From Buddleja alternifolia (taxonomy: Eukaryota; Streptophyta; Magnoliopsida; Lamiales; Scrophulariaceae), in contig CM033402.1 in assembly GCA_019426215.1 (NCBI GenBank), positions 24,463,102 to 24,527,101 on the forward strand: 64,000 bases of DNA, read 5' to 3'. How positions within the stretch are numbered: position 1 is the stretch's first letter; every line of letters starts with the position of its first letter. A program made the translations under genes and the position numbers. Shown here piece after piece: positions 24,997-35,112 of this stretch. The notes below the pieces were generated by a model, which was not told the DNA's origin, ran no database searches, and saw only the letters and a program-made list of their open reading frames with translations.

Positions 24997-25535
24997 AATA
25001 TTTAACGAAGTAACAAGGAAAAATCTTTAAGTACCCATACCTCAGGTGACATCATTGTTGACAAGGCAATCATTTGTACAAACCCTGAACAAAGCCTCGT
25101 AGCATCCATGACCAACTTGCGGATGATTTGCCTCGAGAAATTACGTCGCAGTACTCGATTCCAGAAATTGGAAAAATGTGGATCCACTCGAAGGAGCCTA
25201 CAGAAGGCCAGAATGGGAGAAATAGCTACTTGACAGGAGGGTTTTCCTCGAATGGACGCCTCGTCCAACTCCCTCTTTGTCTTGAGGATATTGTATGACC
25301 GGCCTGACTACGGGCGATTGAAAGTGCCCAGAAAAGGCAGAGTGAAGCTTTGGCTAATGCCAAACTGTCTCGAGCATAACTGCAAAAAATGTAATATAAA
25401 AAAAAAATTGAATTCACTCGAATTCACTCAAAGAATAGAACATGAAAACTATTGAAGAAATACCTGAGGGTTGTAAACCTCAACTCTGGGATTGTTATTT
25501 GCATATAGGAGATCTCGAGAGGATAGGATATATCT

Positions 25536-26864
25536 TCAATAAGGACGATCATCATCAGTCCGCCTCAGGGAGTCAATTTCTAGCAGCCAAGATGGCAGGG
25601 CTGCATGCGACCAGTGATTCGAGGCCTGATCATATCTGGTTTCAAAGAAAGGGCACCAGGTCGAGATGTGCAATGGGTTGTACACCGCACTCAGCACTAG
25701 CAGATAGGAGGCTTTCTCGAGGGAAATCAAGAGGTTTACGACAGCCTTCCCATAACACGCCCAATTCGAAATGGGCTGAACAATATTCGAGGACTGGGAT
25801 TCCTCTTCGAGTGAGGGAATCCTGATATTTAGCAACTCCGGATAGTATAAGAATGCCCAGTATGTTAATAACCATAACGGACCTGCAACCCTCCTGACCT
25901 TCGAAGGTTCTTCGTAGATATGGAACATCATTCTATAGAATTGGGCCAAGATGAAAGGACCCAACTCGACAGGATCCAAAGTGATAGCAATATTAGCAGC
26001 AAGGGGCATAAACGTCTTATTCACTACGCAGTCTGCGTTCATGAATAGGCAGCAGAAGACATAATTTAAGAACAATACCTCTTCGAAATCAGGTACCTCA
26101 TCGTCCGTATTGGTAAAGTGTTTGACTAAACCCGAATACGAAATGTTGGCACCCCCACTCTTGCCATGGTGTTTAAACCATACATTAGAGGCCTTGAGGA
26201 GTGCTTGAGCGCCCAGTTCCGCTTCACCAGTACGTAATATGACCTCGTGGGGGGATGTTCCAGTAATCAGGGCCACATCTTCGAGAGTGACTGTTTGGAA
26301 TCCCCGAGGCAAAACGAAACAATTATACGATGGATGCCACGAGAGAGAAAGGGCATCCGTCATCACCTGTTCGAAGGGGAGGGTTTGGTAGCAGGCTATT
26401 CGAATTAGCCCTATTATTCAATTGCGCTCCCATTTCGCGTGAAATTGCCAGAGATATTTGAACCATGGAAAGGCATCGGTATTGCCAATCCATCCAATAG
26501 TGGGCTTCGTCGAGTTGATCCAAGCGAAGTTACTGGACCCCTTAAGACAAATAGGGGCATTGTCACTCTCGAGATCAGGCCATGTCCCGAGCAGATTGGG
26601 AACATGGGGAGCATCGGCTTCAAAGGCAGATGACTCAAAACGAGGGCCCAAAGCCAGATGGCTAAGGGGTTGACCGCGACGGTCAGAAGCCCATCGAGGG
26701 ATGATATACGTGGTGCCAATGGACGAAATCTTAGCATCAGAGTAGTGGGCTTCTAATGCCCTAATTTCATCGTATAAGTCAGACGCTTCCTCACAGTCCA
26801 AAACAGATGTTCGAGGAACAAAGGAAACCAGGCTGTGCACTGAGTTATAGTGAGGAAAGGCCAT
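25536..26864 (-). pseudogene. Antisense plant mobile domain (PMD) protein inside the gypsy element
   Basis: Minus strand. The start region at 26864 (MAFPHYNSVHSLVSF) runs to 26418, where the frame changes. The PMD core follows in 26366-25536: LPRGFQTVTLEDVALITG, VPDFEEVLFLNYVFCC, ALAANIAI-type and KVRRVAGPLWLLTYWAFLYY. This is the aminotransferase-like plant mobile domain of plant PMD proteins. One frame break at about 26370-26420 separates the N-terminal piece. The gene is convergent with pol and lies between integrase and the 3' LTR, where Tat elements can carry extra ORFs. It is distinct in sequence from the MULE PMD at 6218-8654. Confidence 0.8.
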
Positions 26865-27292
26865 TTCTGTAAAAAGGGCGAAAAGAACAGAAGAACGGAT
26901 ACTGGAATGATAGTGGCGATTTGGGATGCTTAGGTTTGCTTAAGAAGAAAAAGAAGAGGAAAGCTTGAGCATTTGTGTATTCCGAGACGAAAATTATGAG
27001 AATTTATAAGTTTGCTTTTCACTTGTCAATGAAAAGACACACCCAATTGAATGAAAGGTAGTCGGTGCAGATGAACACAAAAGGGCGCGTCTTTCCATAG
27101 CCGCCAAATTTATTAAAAGTCTGTTACAAAAAGGCATGATTTTTGATGACCTGGAATCCGAATGGTCATCTGTTATTAAGTTAGTTATGAAAAAGGCATG
27201 ATTTTTGATGACCTGGAATCCGAATGGTCGTCTACTACTAAAAGGGATAAACGTGTCTTTTAATACACATGAATCCTAATTATTCATGTGTA

Positions 27293-27305
27293 TTAGGGGG
27301 GCATT
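27293..27305 (+). other. Polypurine tract of the gypsy element
   Basis: AGGGGGGCATT lies immediately before the 3' LTR start TGTTTACACC. It is the usual place and composition of the plus-strand primer, with a short pyrimidine interruption. Confidence 0.6.
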
Positions 27306-28183
27306 TGTTTACACCTAAAATGAAATGAGCTCACTAAATTAAAAGACTCGAATGATCCATATCTCAATTCGAAATTGGGCTTGAGATAAAGGAGCCCAAA
27401 TAACCTTTATAAGTAGAATAATTTGAAACTGGGCTCATATTGAAGGGCCCAAACAGCCTTATTAATAAAATACGAAGAAATGGGCTTAAGGTGAGAAAGC
27501 CCAAATAACCCATACGATGACTAATTAAAATCGGGAACGGTCCTAAAGCAATTCAGATTGATTTTATAATGCATAGGTCCAAACTTAATATGCCACTAAG
27601 TTAGAAGCCCGCCAAAAGAGGCCCAAAAGAGAAGGAGGTTACCCAGTTCAGAGATGCGCCAATCAAATAAGTTTGAAAACACGGTTGAAGGGAGTTACTA
27701 ACCGCAAAGGAAGTGGGTACGTGGTAAAGGGCAAGGCAGGGAAGAAAGAGAAAAACAACAACAAGAAGACTCTACACATCTTTTTATCTTTTTCTAGGAG
27801 TAGGAGTAATCGTAGCAGTAGCATAGTGTAATTAGTGCAGTAGTTTAAATCCAGGTGATTAAGAATTGCTACCAGCCATATCTCTTGCTGGAACAACTTT
27901 GTTATATGCGATCGGAGATCAATATGGAGGTATAATATCAGATTTAAGTATTTGGTAGATAAAGTTATATCTGGACTTGTATCTTCCTTTCCTCTTTATT
28001 TGTGTTAATTGCGGTCCGAACAACAGTTTTAACAACACTTCGAAGTGTTAAAATCTGAACTACCGTCTAGGGTATCAAATTCGAACGCGGGAGTTGCCAG
28101 ATAATTCTAAATGGAGAATTATCACGAGGCTTGAGTTAATCAAATTAGCACTTCTTTATTCAATTTGTTTTTATCCAAAAACA
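27306..28183 (+). repeat. 3' LTR of the gypsy element
   Basis: 878 bp, starting TGTTTACACC and ending CCAAAAACA, followed by the target duplication GAACC. It differs from the 5' LTR by the 13-bp gap near 27939 and scattered substitutions. Confidence 0.93.
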
Positions 28184-29268
28184 GAACCGGTCTTCAGTTA
28201 CGTCAACAAAACAATCTTGTGGGAAGTATAAAATTAATCTCACAAACTAATACATAAGAATCGGTTTAGAGCCTCTTATATAGTTGTGTAAAGTTGGTTG
28301 TTAAAAATATTAGTAGTCCAAATAAATTGGTGTATTGAGGCATATAAAAAAAATGGGCTCATATTGATAAAAAAAAATGGGCTCATATTGATAAAAAAAA
28401 TGGGCTCATAAAATATGAAATAAGAGAGCCGTAAATCACAAATGTAATAACCAAAGCAAATAAAGAGTCATCAAATTCTTATCAAATGAGACTATAAATT
28501 TTATAAAATTAATAATATGAAAATTAAGAAAATGAGAAAATTTTAAAGTTTAATTTCCAACATGTTTTTTTATATATATAAATCTCATATGATTCATATC
28601 GTCTAAATTGTAAATCATAGTTTAACTCGATTTATAGGTAATCCTGCAGCAGTGAAATTATGTATGATAGGTTACATTAGGAAATAAAAAATAAAAAAAT
28701 ACCGTAGCGAATCATTGGGGGTATGAATTGCATTTTATTATTATAATGTTGAAGAGGTCCGAATTGCTTGTTAATTGGGGGAATGGATTTTAATAAAATT
28801 CGACTAAAAAAGAAAGAAAAAAAATCATATGTTGCTAGATGCTTGTTAATTAGTTTATAGTTTCAGCCAAAGTTACTTTTGAAATATCTCAAAACCTGTT
28901 TGACCTGAATTAACCTTATGTAAATGAAAATGTGGCATTGGAAAGTCGATAATTTTGTGTTTATTCTAATCTTTTTGCATTAACCATTAACACTACCCAT
29001 AATAATAATGATAACTAAAAATAAAAATAAAAACTACCATAATATTTGAATAACTGAGTTCTATTATAATATTGGATTCGAATTAATTAGATAACATTGA
29101 AACAGAAACCAGCTGAAGCAAAGATTTATTTATTTATGCTGCTGATTCAAACTTCAATATTTAAACCTAAAACAAGAATTGCCAAATATTTATCCAAATA
29201 CACGCATGAAGTGAATATGAAATTGCAATAAACATCATATGAGCCAAGACTGAGTCCTATGATCCATA
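28184..29268. other. Non-coding interval with a short tandem repeat
   Basis: No gene is recognised. At about 28346-28410 a unit AAAAATGGGCTCATATTGAT is repeated three times. The rest is AT-rich. The right part must include the 3' UTR of the minus-strand gene that ends at 29269. Confidence 0.6.
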
Positions 29269-32034
29269 TCAGCCACTCCTGTTCGGCTTCCCACTGATAG
29301 AATCCACCTGAAGAAAAGGGGCAATCACCATTTCAAAACATAAAAATGAAATGTTATTCACTTTGGAAAAGTTCAATTAATGATTGTTAGCTATTAAATT
29401 ATACAGTATATTTATGTATGTGTACTCGCACATATATAACTATATATATAATTATACACTATATTGGTGGTAGGATGTGAATCGTTAAACTGAATACAGA
29501 TTATCATTTTATATTATGAAATCATTATATTTTCATCAAAAGACTCACTACTCTACTTTGGATCATCTATTCCAATAATGTTTCTTCTCATATTTTATTA
29601 ATTTATATGCATGTTACTTGTATTATTTTTTTAAAAAATTATATAAGTGACGCGAGTTTTATACATTTGACATATATATAAATAAATAAAATATGAAATA
29701 AAATACAATTTTAAAATAGATCCTCCAATGGCCTAGTCTACTTAGCATTATGTCAACTGAAATCTAATGGTTTGAGTGTGTATTTTGTCTCTATCTCTTT
29801 CATACAAGTATAAGTGATGACCCCACATAATAGAATTTAACGTATGAGAGAGACAAACACTAGAACCATTGCATTTGGTCTAGCATATATTTTTCGCATT
29901 AGTAGTAGCGAATATGGTACGATGCCATTTCGGGTAATTTTATGTCAGACTGAGTTTAATGATTCGAGTGTGTATCCTGTATTTTTCTCTTTTACAAAAG
30001 TGTGTATAGAAACCACAGACAATATACTTTATTGTGTGAGGAAATTAGGACCGTTGGAATTAGTCTAGCATGGATTTTTGCATACAATTTCCCTATATAT
30101 TGGTAAAAGATAAGTAAAATGAGCATTAATCTAAAATTTGTGGTGTATGTAATTAGGTTTACCATATCATTAGCAGCTGGAATCCAATCATTAGTAGCAG
30201 GATTTCCCCTGCGTGCTTCATGGCATTCAGTGGCAGAATCTGGTGCAAGGCTGAACCTCTCCCCATTTTTCTCATTCACTTTTATGAACCCTGTTCCAGT
30301 CTGGGGAAAAACTTTTATATATATATATATATATAGCTGAATATTTAAAGTATTAATCTCATGTCCTTGCTAAAACCTAAAAATTGTTATACACTTTTTG
30401 CCGCTTAGACCTAAGTTAGGAAACAAAATGAGAGAAGTTCAAATTTGTTTTGTTTAAGAAAAAAGAAACACAATTTTGATTCAAATAATTATGAATATAT
30501 GATCTTTTACTAATTGATAGATCAATCACATTAATCTTCCTTTCTCAGAGTTTGTGTGAACTAGTGGTAACACACACTCAACGTGTGTGTAAAAAATTAA
30601 ACTTGATAAGAAGATTTTTAAATAAAATTAATTGAATTTCAATAAAAAGTGACAAAAAGAAGAAAAAGAGATGTGAGATAAATTTAAAACCAAAATGAAA
30701 AATAAAATAAAATAATTCTGTATTGATTTTATGAACCATGTAATTGTCATTAATTCATCTCAGTAAAATTATTGGGATCACACTATGCTATTCACATGGT
30801 GCATAACACCTAATTCATAAAATAAAATTGATATGCCTTCAACAAAACCGTTTGATAGTCCAAAACAATTTTTATACGGTGCTCTTCACTTCTATTGTAG
30901 TATAAATATAGATGAAACATCTTAAATTTAAGGGTTTCAAGTTCATAATCACAAATTTATGGCAGTTATTCCTAAAGTATCTGTCACTTTAGTCACTTGA
31001 AATTTACCCTTTCAGTATATGATGACTGGACTAAATATATGGCAGTGGACTAAATAGGGATAATGGCAGACACCCCCTCAGGTGATGTGCACTTTGTCCC
31101 CTAATTTATTGAAATGTGCACTTTGCCCCCTCACTTATCATAAAATATGCATTTCACCCCCTCGAGCAGCTCGGGCAGGGGCAAAGTGCTACAAAACACA
31201 TAAGTGAGGGGGCAAAATGCTACAAAAACACATAAGTCAGGGGGCAAAGTGTTACAAAGACACATAAGTCAGGGGACAAAAGTTCAATTTTTATGATAAG
31301 TGTGGTGCCCGAATCTGTCCGAACTGCCCGAGGGGGTGAAGTGCACATTTTATGATAAGTGAGAGGACAAAGTACACATCATCCCATAACTGAGGGGGGG
31401 GCGTGTCTGCTATTATCCCGACTAAATATCTAGTGACTTAGCAAAAAAAAGAAGTAAATATGTGGTGAACATTAATAAAACGTAGCTGAAGCATTTGGAA
31501 TGATACCGTATGATGCTGCTTGTCAACTCCGTTGAGGTCTCTGTAATATTCTGTCTCTGAAAACTCCTCCGCAGCTTTGTTTCCATTATACACCAGTTTC
31601 TATAATACAAGATTAATAATATTTGTTTAGATAGAGACAGAGATTAAAAAATTAGATCATAATTTCCCACTTCCACTTCATTAAAAACAGATTACAATTT
31701 CATTCACGGGGCGTGACAATATAAATATTACGATTTCAAACAAGAGTGACAAATGATATTTGAATAATTCCCAAAGGCCACGTGATTGACAGGAAGGAAG
31801 CCAAACCTGAGTATCCTTCTCGAGATGTTGGAACTGGACATATTCAGGAATGACAGGATCTCCATCTGCAGAGGAGAGAGCATCAGCATAAGCCGAAGAG
31901 TATTCACTACGTTGAGGCTTAGTGTGGCGCTTGGGTGCCACCCCGTCAAAGTATTCTTTGGTGGCCTTCGCCACTTTTGCCGCCTCCTCCACATTCAAGT
32001 GAACGTCGCCACGACTTACCCTCCCGTACTCCAT
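29269..32034 (-). CDS. MEE59: MEE59-like small conserved plant protein (four exons)
   Basis: Minus-strand exons are 32034-31807, 31599-31507, 30300-30163 and 29307-29269, with GT-AG borders, all phase 0. They give 498 nt (165 aa plus stop) with no lesion. The protein starts MEYGRVSRGDVHLNVEEAAK and contains KATKEYFDGVAPKRHTKP, EYVQFQHLEKDTQ, KLVYNGNKAAEEFSETEYY and DLNGVDKQHHTTGTGFIKV. It ends VDSISGKPNRSG. From memory this matches the Arabidopsis MEE59 (maternal effect embryo arrest 59) family, which has no established biochemical function. No signal peptide or membrane segment is seen, and the protein is hydrophilic. Intron 2 (about 1.2 kb) carries a 363-bp MITE. A TATA-like stretch lies about 40-50 bp upstream of the ATG. 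The gene model is firm; the family name is less so. Confidence 0.8.
31057..31419. mobile_element. Mutator-type MITE in intron 2 of the MEE59-like gene
   Basis: 363 bp, flanked by the perfect 9-bp duplication GACTAAATA (31048-31056 and 31420-31428). The ends are inverted repeats: GGGATAATGGCAGACAC at the left, and the complement of GGGATAATAGCAGACAC at the right. The interior is largely palindromic and includes about three tandem units of the type CAAARTGYTACAAARACAC followed by ATAAGTSAGGGGG. There is no coding capacity. The 9-bp duplication points to mobilisation by a MULE transposase. Confidence 0.88.
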
Positions 32035-32427
32035 CTTCTTTTAATTCTTTCCTCTTATTTCTCTTTAATAATATATAAGTATATATTTGAATGAATTATA
32101 AGTATATACTTGCATTCATTCACATATATTATAACTTATATATATATATGTCAAACTTGATATTTATTTTGCTCAAGAGCATAGATATTTTTGTTAGCCA
32201 AGATATTTATGTACCATTCTTTCACCTATGGCACAAATTTATCAATAATGACCCACTTGTTTGTACCCTCTAAGCTGGTTATTAATAATGATGGGCCACA
32301 GCTATTGAAAGACATATTATCCATCACAAGGAACATATCATATGTACCATTTATCCATTAGGTCTCGAGGATTAGGCTGAGAGGGGCTTAGAAGTCAGAA
32401 ATTAGGAATCAACTACCCGAATGAGAA

Positions 32428-32630
32428 CCCAAAATATGCTGGTCTAGTGATATTCACCTCCCATTTTATATGAGAAGTCTTTGGGTTCAAATCCAGGTTG
32501 TCACAAGTTATGGCTCTCCCCTCCTTTATGGAGCTAGATAGAGTCTTTATAGTTCAAAATTATGACTAGCAACCCGAGTTTGTCGAACTAAATATTTAGG
32601 GTATCCCTTTTGTTTTGAATTAAAAAAACG
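32428..32630 (+). mobile_element. tRNA-derived SINE
   Basis: About 203 bp, flanked by the 13-bp direct repeat ACCCGAATGAGAA (32415-32427 and 32631-32643). It has a pol III A box TGGTCTAGTG (32440-32449) and a B box GGTTCAAATCC (32484-32494), and ends in an A-rich tail. These features define a tRNA-related SINE inserted by target-primed reverse transcription. It lies about 400 bp upstream of the MEE59-like gene start. Confidence 0.85.
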
Positions 32631-32643
32631 ACCCGAATGAGAA

Positions 32644-34889
32644 TTAGAAGGTCATAATCGTAAGCTCTGTGCTTTTGCTCGACTTTCCCTCTAGTAATCC
32701 CATTATACACAAAAATATTGAATTTATAATCTAATGGGCAATATGTGAAATTCGTGTATTAAAAGTCATCATATTAAATTAAGTCTGCTTATATGATCAA
32801 TTAAAATATGGGTAAAACTTATTGTAATACCCAAGTTTTTCTATTAATGTCATATAGATACCTGAGTGTTCACAAATAACTCAATTGATATCTAACTTCT
32901 ACAATTCTACCATAATTGTCAAGTTGGTAATTCATGGATGATTCCCATCCATTTCTTCATTATATTATATTTAAAGACTATTATACCCATAACCATTAAT
33001 TATGATAAAAATATCAAAGTATGTATTATAAATTAAAAGTTCCAATTATGTTTTCTAATTATATTTTTTTAAATCTATTGAATATGTCTTGATGTTTTTC
33101 CGAAATATATATTTTATGGTTTTAATATGACAGTTTTATTCTAAAGTGATAAATTTTAATTTTAAGTTAGCAATTATTTTTAACTTTAATTTAATGTAGA
33201 AAAGAAAATGTTATACGCTTGTTATTTTGAATTTGTATGATAATAATAAATTGTCATACGTTAATTAAATATTATTTTATAAATGTATATATAAAAGAAT
33301 ATTTTTCTAAATGTATCATACACACACTAAGGGGCGCCCTCCTCGCGATGCGCAGTGCACCGTGCCCGGGAATAATTATAATTCAATATTTTTATCAATT
33401 GGATGACTCTTGATCTTTTCTAGAATGATCTTAACATATATCTTTTTGGAAATTTATTTCGTCTTCTCTCCAAATCGCTCCCGTAACTCCTCATCGCAAC
33501 GTCGACCCTAATCGAAAATTAATAGACATTCCATCAGATCAGCACCGATCGCGGCAATATAGTCTTTGATAAAAAAATAAAAAAAACTCAAGTATTAGAA
33601 AATGAGTCTCGTATGGATGGAGTTTACTGGTGATAGTCTGCCTCAATTACTGTCAATCACACATTGCAAAATATAACTGTCTAGCCTTTTTTTTTTTTTT
33701 TTTTCTTTTCAAAAATAGCTCTCTTAAATTGAGAAGTCTCTCTATCCATCTTAGACCAAGGCCTATCTACCTCTACAGCTGCAATTATCTCTATACTGAT
33801 GATCATCCCCTTTTCAGTCTCCAACATCCGTAGAGAAAACTTTGAAAAAAGTGAAGGCTAGAGGATTCCAGGGAGCTAAAAACGAACTTCTTGTAATCAA
33901 AAACCTGTTGAAGTTGGGCAGGGTATTAGAAAGACTGAGTGCATCTTTCAATCAAAAGAGAATGAAGCCATCAATAAGATGCATACGTATGAGAGTGCCT
34001 ATGCTAAATTACGAGTATTTGTATCCACTTATTAAATTATGTTCACCTCTTCAAGATCATTTCATTTTGTTAATCACTGTAGTTATTTATTTATTTTTAA
34101 GGTACCCATTTTCTGTTATGATTGAAAAACTTCTTGTTTTGAACTAAAAATGTCTTTCAATACTTAAAAAATGATTCTAGCATTAAGCTATGCCGTTGGG
34201 TGCATCAATGTCTGTCGCATGCCACACAGTAGTCTCTCTCCTTCTTTTGTTAGCGGTTGTACAATTATGTTGAAACGACACCGTATCGAGGTTTAACATT
34301 TTGTTGTGCAATAAAGAGAATAATCACCTTTAAAAAATTCCCATATTTCAATCAAAGTTCCAATGTCGTTTCTCCTATCGTCCCAAAATACATCGCTGTA
34401 AATTACCATCATTCATAACTATTCATTGCTTATCTACAATTATCACATTCGATCATATAAAAATCCAGCGGAGAAATCTATAACAAATGTATCAAATACG
34501 TCCATTTTGAGCGATGCAATGGTGTATAAATATGACAACACGCAATCCATAAACCTCTCCCTCATCCCTTTACTATAAAATACCTGTACTAACCTTTGAA
34601 ATACTTCATTAACCCTCATTCTCAAAAAACTTTGTGTAATTACCAACTTCAAAGCGTTCGGTTATGCTACTCGAGATTGCATAAGTTTCACATTGTTTTT
34701 TAAATTCATCCTAGCGCTAGATCCACCCCACTTTTATTTAGCGACGTAATGATATACAAACCATGTTAGTGTTAGTACCCGGCAAGCCAATAGGTTGTCA
34801 ATTACTGTACCACTATAAGACAGTCTTATTTTCTTTTTATCATTAATATAATGTCATTATTTATTATGTATTCTTTTATGTATTAAATA
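32644..34889. other. Non-coding or unrecognised interval
   Basis: No gene could be identified. There is a GC-rich island at about 33332-33370 (GGGGCGCCCTCCTCGCGATG) in otherwise AT-rich DNA. A T-run of about 18 lies near 33687. A 101-aa open frame at 33842-34147 begins MKKVKARGFQGAKNELL and has a hydrophobic C-terminal half, but no family is recognised and it may be chance or a fragment. The minus frame at 34443-34652 is also unrecognised. Confidence 0.45.
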
Positions 34890-35112
34890 TGTAATAAAGT
34901 CCCCTGGATCACATAGAGCTATGGAGCATGATTACACGTCGGGAATGGTGATCATGGAATATGCTCGAACGACTATGATCCAAAATCCTGTTCCAAGTCA
35001 GAGAATCATTGAAATAGGGATATTAATGATTCATCAAGACTTGCTTGTATGTAGCATTCCATTTGTGGAGTATCTCGTTCTATGGATACTAATTGGGGAC
35101 ATATGCACATAT
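34890..35112 (+). repeat. Fragment of a copia LTR related to copy A
   Basis: The segment from about 34900 (GGATCACATAGAGCTATGGAG...ACGTCGGGAATGG) parallels the internal LTR segment at about 35315-35520 of the next element. Both share the order CATGACTA/ATTACAC, TCGGGAATG, TGGAATATG, AAGACTTGCTTGT. It is diverged and truncated, and is probably an older related LTR into or beside which copy A inserted. Confidence 0.5.

Larger units (their letters stand above)
15379..28183 (+). mobile_element. Ty3/gypsy LTR retrotransposon (Tat-like) with an antisense PMD block
   Basis: The element is bounded by two ~880-bp LTRs and a perfect 5-bp target duplication GAACC (15374-15378 and 28184-28188). Order: LTR, PBS, gag, protease, RT, RNase H, a second RNase H, integrase, antisense extra ORFs, PPT, LTR. 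Integrase after RNase H defines Ty3/gypsy. The second RNase H and the extra ORFs downstream of integrase fit the Tat lineage, where extra ORFs are known. Protease and the region from RT end to integrase lie in one frame, broken by point stops, so the copy is defective but structurally almost complete. Confidence 0.93.

Noticed and set aside
33332..33372. GC-rich island as a possible Helitron terminal hairpin
   Set aside because: It has GC-rich self-complementarity, but no CTRR end with an A/T target and no matching 5' TC end could be found.
33842..34147. 101-aa plus-strand frame as a possible gene
   Set aside because: The basic first half and hydrophobic second half match no family I know; kept only as an unrecognised frame, not called a gene.
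34443..34652. 69-aa minus-strand frame
   Set aside because: No domain and no supporting context; treated as chance.
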